Shown here: positions 16,814-24,956 of the stretch, in pieces
How the letters are laid out: each line of letters opens with the position of its first letter
Numbering within the stretch: the stretch's first letter is position 1
Source: Erythrobacter sp. SG61-1L
GTDB lineage: Bacteria; Pseudomonadota; Alphaproteobacteria; Sphingomonadales; Sphingomonadaceae
DNA length: 64,000 bases
Direction: 5' to 3'
Assembly (NCBI RefSeq): GCF_001305965.1
Contig: NZ_JXQC01000003.1
Location: 186,001 to 250,000, forward strand
Made by a program: the position numbers and the translations under genes
Notes under the pieces: model-generated
Seen by the model: the letters and a program-made list of their open reading frames with translations, nothing else
The model's database searches: none
Told to the model about the DNA's origin: nothing

Positions 16814-17796
16814 ACGTGAAGGCCTTGGCTGACCGGCAAGCAGCCTGGTCCTTCGATGCGGCAAGCCTGCCGCATGGCGAGCGCGCCGCCGCATGGGCCG
16901 ATGCCATGCGGCGGCTGCACTTGCCTTTTGCCGGCCCCGCTCCCGAAGCGGAAGCGGTGGGGCGGGTTCTTGCTGCCACTTCCCCCATGGGTTTCGAATT
17001 TGCGGTGGTTTCCGGCGGGGCGCAGTCCATTGCCGGGCGGACGCCCGGCGCGGAACGGGGCCTGTGGATGGGCCTGCTGATCGACGGCAAGGCCCGGCTC
17101 AGCACGGATGACATGCCGGTTGACCTGACCCCTTCAGTCTTGATCTATGGCGCCACCGGCGTGGATGCCTCGTTGCAGTTCGATGGGCCGTTTCGGCAGC
17201 TTTTCGTGCGTATTCCCAGCGTTGCCATCGACGCGCGCCTGCTGGCGCCGCTGGCGGCACGGGTATCGCTAGTCGAGCCGAGAAGCATGTCGGGCCATGC
17301 GCTGCTGGCGCTACTCCATTCCTTGGCGGCGTCGCTTGCAGAAGGCCGACCGGGTGAACTGGGGCCTATCGAAAGCGCGCTGATCGAACTTCTCGTTCCC
17401 GTCATCGCGGTTTCCGGTGGTTTTGCGGGCAAGGGCGGGGCGATGGGGCAGCGGGCGCGCCAATATGAGCGCATTTGCCGCGCGCTCGAAAGCCAGCTTG
17501 GCGATCCCGATCTGACAGTGCAGGCGATTGCCGCGGCCGAAGGCGTTTCCGTGCGCTACCTCCAGCAGCTTTTCGCCCGCTTCGGTCAGACAGTGACAGG
17601 ATACCTAAAATCCCGCCGGTTGGAACGCGCACGGGCAGAGCTTGCCAGCCCTCTCCATGCGCAGCTCAGCATCTCGGAAATCTGTTTTCGCTGGGGTTTC
17701 AATCAGTCCGCACATTTCAGCCGGGCCTATCGGGAACGTTTCGACGAAGCACCGCGCGACACGCGCAACCGGGCAAGGCGTAGCGGCACCGCCTGA
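16804..17796 (+). CDS. AraC-family transcriptional regulator
   Basis: The 330-residue regulator has an N-terminal AraC_binding_2-like domain (about 20-200) and a C-terminal double helix-turn-helix (about 228-322) with LTVQAIAAAEGVSVRYLQQL and ISEICFRWGFNQSAHFSRAY. Its gene follows the amidase gene by 10 bp. Its N-terminal half (HGERAAAWADAMRRL) resembles the N-terminal half of the fused AraC-amidase protein of this cluster, so the two are probably paralogues. It likely activates the catabolic operon in response to substrate. Confidence 0.9.
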   Translation: MKGDVKALADRQAAWSFDAASLPHGERAAAWADAMRRLHLPFAGPAPEAEAVGRVLAATSPMGFEFAVVSGGAQSIAGRTPGAERGLWMGLLIDGKARLSTDDMPVDLTPSVLIYGATGVDASLQFDGPFRQLFVRIPSVAIDARLLAPLAARVSLVEPRSMSGHALLALLHSLAASLAEGRPGELGPIESALIELLVPVIAVSGGFAGKGGAMGQRARQYERICRALESQLGDPDLTVQAIAAAEGVSVRYLQQLFARFGQTVTGYLKSRRLERARAELASPLHAQLSISEICFRWGFNQSAHFSRAYRERFDEAPRDTRNRARRSGTA

Positions 17797-17849
17797 CAAA
17801 CGAGCCTGCGCAGGGCGACAAGACTTACTGGTGCGATCTCGCCCAGACA

Positions 17850-18860
17850 TTGCGCATCATGCTTTCCCGATTTCGTCCTGACGGATTTCTCCTGCTGTTG
17901 CTGGCTGTGCAGGCATTCGCCACCTTTCTGCCCGCCCGCGGCGACGGTGCGGTGTGGCTGGATCATCTGACCGATGTGGCGATCACGCTGCTGTTCTTCC
18001 TCCACGGGGCCAAACTGTCCCGTCAGGCGATCCTGGCGGGGATCGGCGCGTGGAAGCTGCACCTGATGGTGCTGGCCACCACCTTCGTCCTGTTCCCCCT
18101 GCTGGGGCTGGCGATGGTGACGGGGCTGGGCAGCTGGATCGATCCGGCCGTGGCGAGCGGTTTCCTGTTCTTGTGCATCGTTCCCTCAACCGTGCAGTCG
18201 TCGATAGCGATGACGGCGATTGCGCGGGGGAACGTTCCGGCGGCGGTCTGCAGTGCGTCCCTCTCAAACGTGCTCGGTATCGTGCTGACCCCGCTGCTGG
18301 CCACCCTCCTGGTCAGCAGCGGGCAAGCCGGGCAGGAATTCTTCCTGTCCGCGCTGATGAAGGTGGGAACGACGCTACTGCTACCCTTCATTGTCGGCCA
18401 TCTGTCGCGCCCGCTGATCGGCGGTTTCATCGACAAGCACCGCAAGCTGGTAATGCGCACGGATCGCGGGGTGATCCTGCTGGTGGTCTATGGCGCGTTC
18501 AGCGCGGCGGTTGTCGAAGGGTTGTGGACCCGTTTTTCGGCCATGGACCTTGCGACCATCCTTGCACTGGACGCGGTGCTGCTGGCTGCGGTGCTGCTCG
18601 TTACGCGGCAGGCGTCCCGCCTTGCCGGCTTCTCTCACGAAGATGAGGCCGTGATGGTTTTCTGTGGCTCGAAGAAGAGCCTTGCCAGCGGCGTGCCCAT
18701 GGCAGGCGCGCTGTTTCCGCCGGCGCAGGTCGGCCTGGTTGTTTTGCCATTGATGCTTTTTCACCAGCTCCAGCTGATCGTCTGCGCCGCCCTGGCGCAG
18801 GCCTATGCCCGTCGGAGCGAAGCCCAATCCAAGAGCGAGGAACTTGTCCATGCCGTATGA
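17850..18860 (+). CDS. SBF-like (bile acid:sodium symporter superfamily) transporter
   Basis: The 336-residue membrane protein has about ten hydrophobic helices. It matches the bacterial SBF-like/YfeH type: N-terminal RFRPDGFLLLLL, LFFLHGAKLSRQAI, and CIVPSTVQSSIAMTAIARGN in the substrate-binding crossing region. It probably takes up an organic anion by Na+ symport. It is located between the regulator and a TauD-type oxygenase gene, whose start it overlaps by 11 bp. Substrate is unknown; ATG 17859 is an alternative start. Confidence 0.85.
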   Translation: MRIMLSRFRPDGFLLLLLAVQAFATFLPARGDGAVWLDHLTDVAITLLFFLHGAKLSRQAILAGIGAWKLHLMVLATTFVLFPLLGLAMVTGLGSWIDPAVASGFLFLCIVPSTVQSSIAMTAIARGNVPAAVCSASLSNVLGIVLTPLLATLLVSSGQAGQEFFLSALMKVGTTLLLPFIVGHLSRPLIGGFIDKHRKLVMRTDRGVILLVVYGAFSAAVVEGLWTRFSAMDLATILALDAVLLAAVLLVTRQASRLAGFSHEDEAVMVFCGSKKSLASGVPMAGALFPPAQVGLVVLPLMLFHQLQLIVCAALAQAYARRSEAQSKSEELVHAV

Positions 18861-19662
18861 CGTGCTCGAAGTCCGCCCGATGACCAAACCGATCGGTGCC
18901 GTGGTATCCGGGGTCGCTCTGAACGAGCCACTCAGCAACAAGGTGGTGGATGAACTCCACTCGGCCCTGATGGAACATCAGGTGCTGTTCTTCCGCAATC
19001 AGCCAATGGACCACGAAAGCCACGAGCGGCTTGGCCGCTATTTCGGCGAACTGGCCGGGCATAGCGGCGTGGGCGGTATCGAAGGCCATCCCAATGTTGT
19101 GAAAATCCACGCCGATGCCGATAGCAAGTTCGTCGCCGGGGAAGACTGGCACATGGACCTTTCGGAAGATCCGGAACCGCCCATGGGCAGCATCCTCTAC
19201 CTCCACACGGTTCCGCCTGTCGGCGGCGATACGCTGTTTGCCAGCATGTATGCGGCCTATGACGCGCTGTCGCCCGCGATGAAGGCCTTCATCGATCCGC
19301 TGACGGCGGTGCACGATTCCAACCATATCTATCGGGAGCTTTTCCCGGATGTGGACAAGAAATATCCCACCAACACCCATCCGCTGGTGCGCACCCATCC
19401 GGTAACGAAGCGCAAGTGCCTGTTCTTCAGCAAGTCCAAGATCATTCGCATCAACGGGTTGACCAAGCCGGAAGGCGAGGCGCTGCGCGATTTCCTGGCG
19501 CATCATTGCGAGAACCCGAACTTTCAGGTGCGCTTCCGCTGGGAACCGCATTCGATCGCTTTCTGGGATAATCGCTGCACCCAGCATTTCGCCACCTGGG
19601 ACTATTTCCCTGAAACCCGTTCGGGCTACCGCGTCTCGGTTGCAGGCGATAAGCCGTACTGA
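18850..19662 (+). CDS. TauD/TfdA-family Fe(II)/2-oxoglutarate dioxygenase
   Basis: The 270-residue protein has the iron triad H101-x-D103 (WHMDLS) and a distal His in NRCTQH, with a 2-oxoglutarate-binding Arg in SGYRVSVAG. Length and spacing are standard for TauD/TfdA. Members cleave C-S, C-O or C-N bonds next to a hydroxylated carbon. GAGG at 18837-18840 supports ATG 18850, which overlaps the transporter gene by 11 bp; the longer frame from 18805 is unlikely. The substrate is probably the compound imported by this cluster or an intermediate of it. Confidence 0.9.
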   Translation: MPYDVLEVRPMTKPIGAVVSGVALNEPLSNKVVDELHSALMEHQVLFFRNQPMDHESHERLGRYFGELAGHSGVGGIEGHPNVVKIHADADSKFVAGEDWHMDLSEDPEPPMGSILYLHTVPPVGGDTLFASMYAAYDALSPAMKAFIDPLTAVHDSNHIYRELFPDVDKKYPTNTHPLVRTHPVTKRKCLFFSKSKIIRINGLTKPEGEALRDFLAHHCENPNFQVRFRWEPHSIAFWDNRCTQHFATWDYFPETRSGYRVSVAGDKPY

Positions 19663-20966
19663 TGGCAAAGTTCGGCATGGCTCGTGTTTCGGCGCTGACG
19701 GCCCTGGGGCTTGCTCTGGGGGCGTTTGTGCCTGCTGCGCCGGCATATGCCGAAACGGCTGCCGTTGCGCCTCTCAGCGCCGTTACGGAGCTGCATGACG
19801 GGCTGGCGGCGATGATCGCGGACGGCACATTGCCCAATGCGCAGGTCGTGATCGCGCGGGGCGGCAAGGATATCGTCCGTTTCCACATGGGTGACCTTGA
19901 CCGGGAAAGTGCCACGCCGTTGCCGGAAGATGCGATCTTCCGCCTCTATTCCATGACCAAGCCGATCACGACCGTGGCGGCCATGATGCTGGTGGAAGAG
20001 GGGCGGATTTCGCTCGACGCGCCCATTGCTCGCTACATACCCGAATTTGCGGACATGCGGGTGTATGAAAGCGGCGATCTGGACCACATGGTCACCGTGC
20101 CCGCCACCCGGCAGATCACCGTCCGTGATCTGATGACCCACAGCAGCGGGCTGACCTATAATTTCACCGGCAATACGCCGGTCCAGCAATATTACCGCAA
20201 GCATGGCGTGATGCGCGGCGGCGGCGTTGGCCGCCAGCCCGGCGATGCGGCCCCAGCGGCATCGATGGACGAGCTGATCGCGCGCCTCGCGGCCGCACCG
20301 CTGCTCCACCAGCCGGGGGAGCGGTTCTCCTACAGCAATTCCACGGGTGTGCTGGGCGTAGTGGTGGAGCGGGCCTCCGGCATGCCGCTTGATCGGTTCT
20401 TCAAGGAACGGATTTTCGATCCGCTGGAAATGCACGATGCCACCTTCGTGGTGAGCGATGCGCAGCTTCCTCGTTTCGTTACCAATTACACTGCCAGCAA
20501 GGGCGGCATGACGGCGGTCGAAACGGCTGAGGCGTCAGAATATCGCGACCCCCAGCGCATGTTCGACGGGGGCGGGGCGCTGGCCGCGACGATGGAGGAT
20601 TACCTCCACTTCGCCCAGATGCTGGCCAATCGCGGCGAATGGCATGGCCGCCGCCTGATCAAGGCGGAAAGCGTCGATGCGATGTTGACGCCGTTGCTGC
20701 AAACCGGCGGGCAGGCCCATGAAAATGTGATGTTCGGCCTCGGGCTGGGCATTGGCGATGCAGCGAGCGAAGCCATCGGCGGCATGCCTGCCGGGGCAGG
20801 TGGCTGGTCCGGCTCGGGCAATACATATTTCTTCGCTGACCCGCGCCGCAATCTGGTGGCCATTCTGATGACCAACGAATTGATCGGCGGCGAGTTTACC
20901 GAACGGACGGTGCGGATACGCACTTTGCTGGACCGTGCTGCGGTTGAAGTTGGTTCGGGGCAGTGA
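19662..20966 (+). CDS. Secreted class C beta-lactamase-like serine hydrolase / family VIII esterase
   Basis: The 434-residue protein starts with a signal peptide (cleavage near AYA-ET, 30/31). It has the serine-lysine pair S97-M-T-K100 and the Y224-S-N226 motif, followed by GGWSGSGN near the C-terminus in place of KTG. This pattern is typical of EstB-like family VIII esterases. In the periplasm it could hydrolyse an ester or amide of the growth substrate before uptake. Its ATG overlaps the TauD stop (TGATG), and it is the last gene of the plus-strand arm. Confidence 0.88.
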   Translation: MAKFGMARVSALTALGLALGAFVPAAPAYAETAAVAPLSAVTELHDGLAAMIADGTLPNAQVVIARGGKDIVRFHMGDLDRESATPLPEDAIFRLYSMTKPITTVAAMMLVEEGRISLDAPIARYIPEFADMRVYESGDLDHMVTVPATRQITVRDLMTHSSGLTYNFTGNTPVQQYYRKHGVMRGGGVGRQPGDAAPAASMDELIARLAAAPLLHQPGERFSYSNSTGVLGVVVERASGMPLDRFFKERIFDPLEMHDATFVVSDAQLPRFVTNYTASKGGMTAVETAEASEYRDPQRMFDGGGALAATMEDYLHFAQMLANRGEWHGRRLIKAESVDAMLTPLLQTGGQAHENVMFGLGLGIGDAASEAIGGMPAGAGGWSGSGNTYFFADPRRNLVAILMTNELIGGEFTERTVRIRTLLDRAAVEVGSGQ

Positions 20967-20971
20967 GGGTC

Positions 20972-21064
20972 AATTCGTCATTGCGAGGAGTGTAACGACG
21001 AAGCAATCCAAGGCGGAACGCACTGGACGCTGGATTGCTTCGCTACGCTCGCAATGACGGAATT
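20972..21064. repeat. Dispersed imperfect inverted repeat (CGTCATTGCGAG family)
   Basis: Outer arms AATTCGTCATTGCGAG / CTCGCAATGACGGAATT and inner arms GAAGCAATCCA / TGGATTGCTTC form a long stem. It sits between two convergent operons (the serine hydrolase and the fusion gene), where it probably also acts as a transcription barrier. Confidence 0.75.
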
Positions 21065-21081
21065 GGGTTCACCTTGCTCAA

Positions 21082-23412
21082 TCAGGCCGTGAACAAACCC
21101 TTGCGGATGATCGCGTGGACGCCCCAATTGCCGTTGGCGACCTGGGAAATCCCGAAATCGACCGCAACCGAGATCAGCGAGATCGCCTCGTCTTCCGAGA
21201 GGTTCTTGGTCGTCATCAGGAAGCGGCGGGTCTTGCGGAAGGCATCGCGCATCGCGCTGTCGATCGAGGCGCGCTTGTAGACTTCGCTCTGTGCGTCCTC
21301 GCCCAGTTCCTTCAGGTAATCCGGGTGGCTGAAGCCCATGATGACCCATTCGCTCTCGGTCTCGATCATCGGGTAATCGAGATCGCGCATCATGCCCGAA
21401 AGTTCGCCCTTCGGATGGCGGATCACCTGGATCAGCGCCGTCATCGAACATTCAATGGCCGTGCCGCACAATTCGGAATCGCCCTGCGAGGCATGGGGAT
21501 CGCCCAGCGAGAGCAGCCCGCCGGAAACCTGTATCGGCAGGAATACGCTCGATCCCGGGCCGGTACGCCAATTGTCCATATTGCCGCCGAAGGAACTGGG
21601 CGGAATGGAATCGACCGGGCCGGTATGGGCGGGCGCCACGGCAATCACGCCGAAATGTGGGCGGACCGGGATTTCGACATCGCGCAGGATGTCATAATTG
21701 CGCTCGATCGTGTCCGGATCCACTGGCACGCCGGGATAATTATACCGCTCATGCACGATGCCTGACGGATCGGTTTGCGGGGTCCAGCGGAAGGAATAGA
21801 CCGCATGGGCGGTGGGAACGCGTTCCTTGCCGCTTTCCACTTCGTAGATCGTCACGACTTCGCGTGGATTGGGCTGGGTCAGCAGATCGTTATACTGGAA
21901 GCCCCAGAAGGTCGCGGCATTGCTGCCGAAAGCCTTGCCCTGAAAGCGCGGATTGCCGCTGCGCCGGGGTTCCAGGCTGAGGATGCGCACTTCGACGATG
22001 TCGCCCGGCTCCGCACCCTGAATGGCGATAGGCCCGGTGCAGATATGCACGCCGAAGCCTTCGCCCGCGCCGCGACCCACTTCGCTTGCGTCCATCGGCC
22101 CGGCGCCGCGCCGTTCCACGGCCTTGCCATGTTCGTCCCAGTGGAACACGCTTTCGGCGCCTTCATCGCCTTCCACCATGCGTTCCGGATCGTCATTGGC
22201 GTGATGGGTCAGCGTTTCCACCGTCACGAAATCGCCGGAGCGGACAGTGAGGACAGGCTTCAGCAGCGAGCTGAAATAGCCCCAATGGACCGTGTTCGGG
22301 CTGACGGGCAGGTGGTGGTGGCGCACCGTGCCATCGTCGCCGATAGGCAGCAGGCTGGTGGGGATGCCGACCGTTTCCGAAATTTCGGGGAATGCTTCGG
22401 CCTGCGCGGCCTCATCCTGCGCACTGCGCCGCGCGGGGCGGCCACGACGCAGGGTATCGTTCGCATCCCCTTCATCGGGCATGCCGGACTTGCGGTATTC
22501 GCGCGGCGAGATCCCGTATTGTTCGCGGAAGGCGCGGCTGAACGATGCGGAATCGTTGAAGCCCCACTGGAACAGGATGTCGGAGATGGATTTCTGCGTG
22601 TGCAGCGGGCTGCGCAGGTCCAGTCGGCAGCGTTCAAGCCGCCGCACTTTCACGTAATGGCCGAAACTGTCATCGATCGATTCGAACAGCTTCTGCAGGT
22701 AGCGCGGCGAAATGCCATGTTCGCTCGCCACCTGCTGATAATTCAGGTTCGGATCGGACAGGCGCATTTCGATGGTCTGGAAAATGCGTTCGAGCAGCGC
22801 CGCGCGCATGCCGGCAGCGCCGCCAAGGGCGCGGGGCGGGGCGTCGGAGAGGAGAGCCGCCAGCAGGAATTCGGGCAGGGCCAGCTCAACCGGGCGCAGG
22901 CCTTCATCCGGCGTGTCGCTGGTCGTCATATCAGCGACGGAACGCAACATGCTGGAAAGAACCCTGCCAGGGCCACCATCGGAAGAGAGGGTGCGCGGCT
23001 TGTCCGGCAAGGGCGCCTTCAATCGCTGATCCAGCGATTTGGACGGAATTTTCAGCAGCAACATCCGATGATCGCTGGTGAATTGCAGCGAGACCGGTGT
23101 CTCGCCGCGCCCGCAGATCATGTCGCCATCGTTGAAGGTGATTGTTTCCGTGCCGCTGCGCGCAAGGCAAAGCCCGTCAAGCAGCACTGCCAGCCAGAGG
23201 CTGCCCGGCTCTTCGCGGAAGTCGATCGTATATTCCTGAGCCGTCCCCACAAGGCGGACGAACTGGATGCCGACATCGCTGCTGAACTGGATGATTTCGC
23301 CGTAAAGGCTGGCCTCATCTGCGGCTTCAAGGGCAAGCGACGCGCGTTTTAGCGCAAAGCGCCATGCGTCGTAACGCTGTTCCTTGGGATAGGCATTAGT
23401 CGTGAAACGCAA
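21082..23412 (-). CDS. AraC-type regulator fused to acetamidase/formamidase domain
   Basis: A single 776-residue frame. Residues 14-200 resemble the AraC_binding_2 domain. Residues 212-308 form the AraC helix-turn-helix (LNYQQVASEHGISPRYLQKL and ISDILFQWGFNDSASFSRAF). An Ala/Arg/acidic linker spans about 309-355. Residues 360-776 are a full acetamidase/formamidase domain with VHWGYFSSLLKPVL, GPIAIQGAEPGDIVEVR and GDPHASQGDSELCGTAIE (637-654). The catalytic-region GDGE of relatives is GDSE here, with the acid retained. No stop or frameshift separates the parts. The start is a TTG; no ATG occurs before residue 98. It probably binds DNA and the amide substrate or product in one chain, with or without catalysis. 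Confidence 0.9.
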   Translation of the reverse strand: MRFTTNAYPKEQRYDAWRFALKRASLALEAADEASLYGEIIQFSSDVGIQFVRLVGTAQEYTIDFREEPGSLWLAVLLDGLCLARSGTETITFNDGDMICGRGETPVSLQFTSDHRMLLLKIPSKSLDQRLKAPLPDKPRTLSSDGGPGRVLSSMLRSVADMTTSDTPDEGLRPVELALPEFLLAALLSDAPPRALGGAAGMRAALLERIFQTIEMRLSDPNLNYQQVASEHGISPRYLQKLFESIDDSFGHYVKVRRLERCRLDLRSPLHTQKSISDILFQWGFNDSASFSRAFREQYGISPREYRKSGMPDEGDANDTLRRGRPARRSAQDEAAQAEAFPEISETVGIPTSLLPIGDDGTVRHHHLPVSPNTVHWGYFSSLLKPVLTVRSGDFVTVETLTHHANDDPERMVEGDEGAESVFHWDEHGKAVERRGAGPMDASEVGRGAGEGFGVHICTGPIAIQGAEPGDIVEVRILSLEPRRSGNPRFQGKAFGSNAATFWGFQYNDLLTQPNPREVVTIYEVESGKERVPTAHAVYSFRWTPQTDPSGIVHERYNYPGVPVDPDTIERNYDILRDVEIPVRPHFGVIAVAPAHTGPVDSIPPSSFGGNMDNWRTGPGSSVFLPIQVSGGLLSLGDPHASQGDSELCGTAIECSMTALIQVIRHPKGELSGMMRDLDYPMIETESEWVIMGFSHPDYLKELGEDAQSEVYKRASIDSAMRDAFRKTRRFLMTTKNLSEDEAISLISVAVDFGISQVANGNWGVHAIIRKGLFTA

Positions 23413-23503
23413 CGGGGCTCTCTATCAAACTTGGACCGGCCCCTCTCCCGGCGTGTCTTCTATGCACGCATAAGTGATATTTCGGAGGCCGCACGTCAAC
23501 TGG

Positions 23504-23528
23504 CCATTCTGACCTTGTATCAGAATGG
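23504..23528. promoter_or_regulatory. Candidate operator: perfect 9-7-9 inverted repeat
   Basis: Arms CCATTCTGA and TCAGAATGG flank a 7-nt spacer, about 92 bp upstream of the AraC-amidase fusion start. The symmetrical form suits a dimeric regulator, perhaps the fusion protein itself. As RNA it would be a hairpin, but no U-tract follows on the minus strand. Confidence 0.5.
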
Positions 23529-23545
23529 GGTCTTGTTGTGTCTTG

Positions 23546-23583
23546 GCGACACGCACCTGCCCCGTCCGGAAGGCGCGTGTCGC
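23546..23583 (-). terminator. Hairpin just after the MFS gene stop
   Basis: Perfect 9-bp arms (GCGACACGC / GCGTGTCGC) enclose a 20-nt loop, 17 bp beyond the stop of the upstream MFS gene on the minus strand. There is no U-run, so termination may be partial. Downstream expression of the fusion gene would then rely on its own promoter. Confidence 0.4.
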
Positions 23584-23600
23584 AATCTTTCTCCCGGCCC

Positions 23601-24836
23601 TCAGCAGGCGGGGGCAAGCACCGTTTCTGCTTCTTCGGCCTCAACCGGCTGAGTGGGGCGCTTGAACAGCAGCAGCGCCATGAAGAAGGCGGTGCCGATC
23701 AGGCCGCATGCAAGGAAGACCAGCGAAAAGCTGCCCAGCTGGTCGCGGGCAATGCCGCCCAGGGCCGGGCCGATCGCCGCCGAAGTGGAGATCAGGCTCA
23801 TCGTCGAATAGAGTTCCAGATTGGGGCGCTTGCCGAACACGTCCAGCAGCAACATGGCCACGCTGACATAGCTGAAGCCGATGCCGATCCCCAGGCCAAG
23901 CGTCGCGATCCCGATTGCCGCCGGATTGTTCCCGCCCATCAGCGCGAAAACGCCGATGATGGCAGTGGCCAACGACAGCATCGAAAGCGCACGGGGCTTC
24001 ATCTTTTCGCCCGCCACACCGGCCACGGCCGATGCACCGGCACTGATCAGGGCCAACGCGCTCATCACCGTGGCCGCACCGCCCATGCCAAGGCCGCTGT
24101 CGGACAGGTGCTGCACGGCGAAACCATGAACGGTGGTGCTGATCAGCAGCAGCGAAGTGTAGGCGCCCACGATCACGTAATACTGCGGCGTACGCATGGC
24201 TGCGCGCACGTTCCAGCCAACCTTTGCATCCGCGGACTTCGCCTTGCCGCCGGCATCCTTGTTGTTCCAGCGCGTCGCAGTGACAGCGGAGGTGAACATG
24301 GACAGCAGCAGGGCCGCAACCGCCGCGCCGCCCCAGAACAGGCGCCATTCATTGGTGAATTCCTGCGTGGCGAAGGCAATCAGCGGGCCTGCGACCGAGC
24401 CGAGGCCGCCCACGGTGAAGTAGAAGCCCATCGCGGTGGAGTGCTTCTTGAAAGAGTGGGAAATGACATTGACCGCCGGAACCTGCCCGCAGATCGCAAA
24501 ACCGATGCCCAGCAGGATCGTGCCGAGGAAATAGACGAACGGGTTGTAAGTCAGCGCCAGGCAGGCGAAGCCGCTGAACAGCACGGTGCCGCCCGTCAGC
24601 ATCGTGCGCGAAACGCCGAACTTGCGGATCAGCAGGGCGGGAATCAGGCCGGAAAGCCCACAAGCGATGCCCAGCAGGGTAAAGCCCACCCCGGCAGTCG
24701 CCCAGCTCCAGCCCAGTTCTTCCACCATATAGGGCAGAACCACGCCGAGGCCGTTGAAAGTACAGGCGTTCAGAATGAAGAAGAGCAACGCAAGCGCGCC
24801 CAGCACCAGATATTTCAACCGGCCGTCGAACGTCAT
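23601..24836 (-). CDS. Major facilitator superfamily transporter
   Basis: The 411-residue protein has twelve predicted membrane helices and MFS features such as a basic loop after helix 2 (RKFGVSRTM) and the central cytoplasmic loop with KDAGGKAKSADAK. It resembles oxalate/formate-antiporter-like or monocarboxylate MFS carriers. Its paralogue lies 120 bp upstream. It could import the growth substrate or export an acidic product. Specificity cannot be read from sequence. Confidence 0.85.
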   Translation of the reverse strand: MTFDGRLKYLVLGALALLFFILNACTFNGLGVVLPYMVEELGWSWATAGVGFTLLGIACGLSGLIPALLIRKFGVSRTMLTGGTVLFSGFACLALTYNPFVYFLGTILLGIGFAICGQVPAVNVISHSFKKHSTAMGFYFTVGGLGSVAGPLIAFATQEFTNEWRLFWGGAAVAALLLSMFTSAVTATRWNNKDAGGKAKSADAKVGWNVRAAMRTPQYYVIVGAYTSLLLISTTVHGFAVQHLSDSGLGMGGAATVMSALALISAGASAVAGVAGEKMKPRALSMLSLATAIIGVFALMGGNNPAAIGIATLGLGIGIGFSYVSVAMLLLDVFGKRPNLELYSTMSLISTSAAIGPALGGIARDQLGSFSLVFLACGLIGTAFFMALLLFKRPTQPVEAEEAETVLAPAC

Positions 24837-24956
24837 GGCGGGAACACTCCTTCGCGCAGAAACTATTAGCGTAGAATGAAGTGAGGCCGGTTTTGAGTCT
24901 TGATCGCCTGCGCCCTCACGCTTTGCAGCTTTGACATACGGCCCGAAGGCCGCCGC

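Noticed and set aside
23538-24869. 443-codon frame antisense to an MFS transporter gene
   Set aside because: The minus-strand frame has twelve helices and MFS motifs; the plus-strand product is hydrophilic and low complexity.
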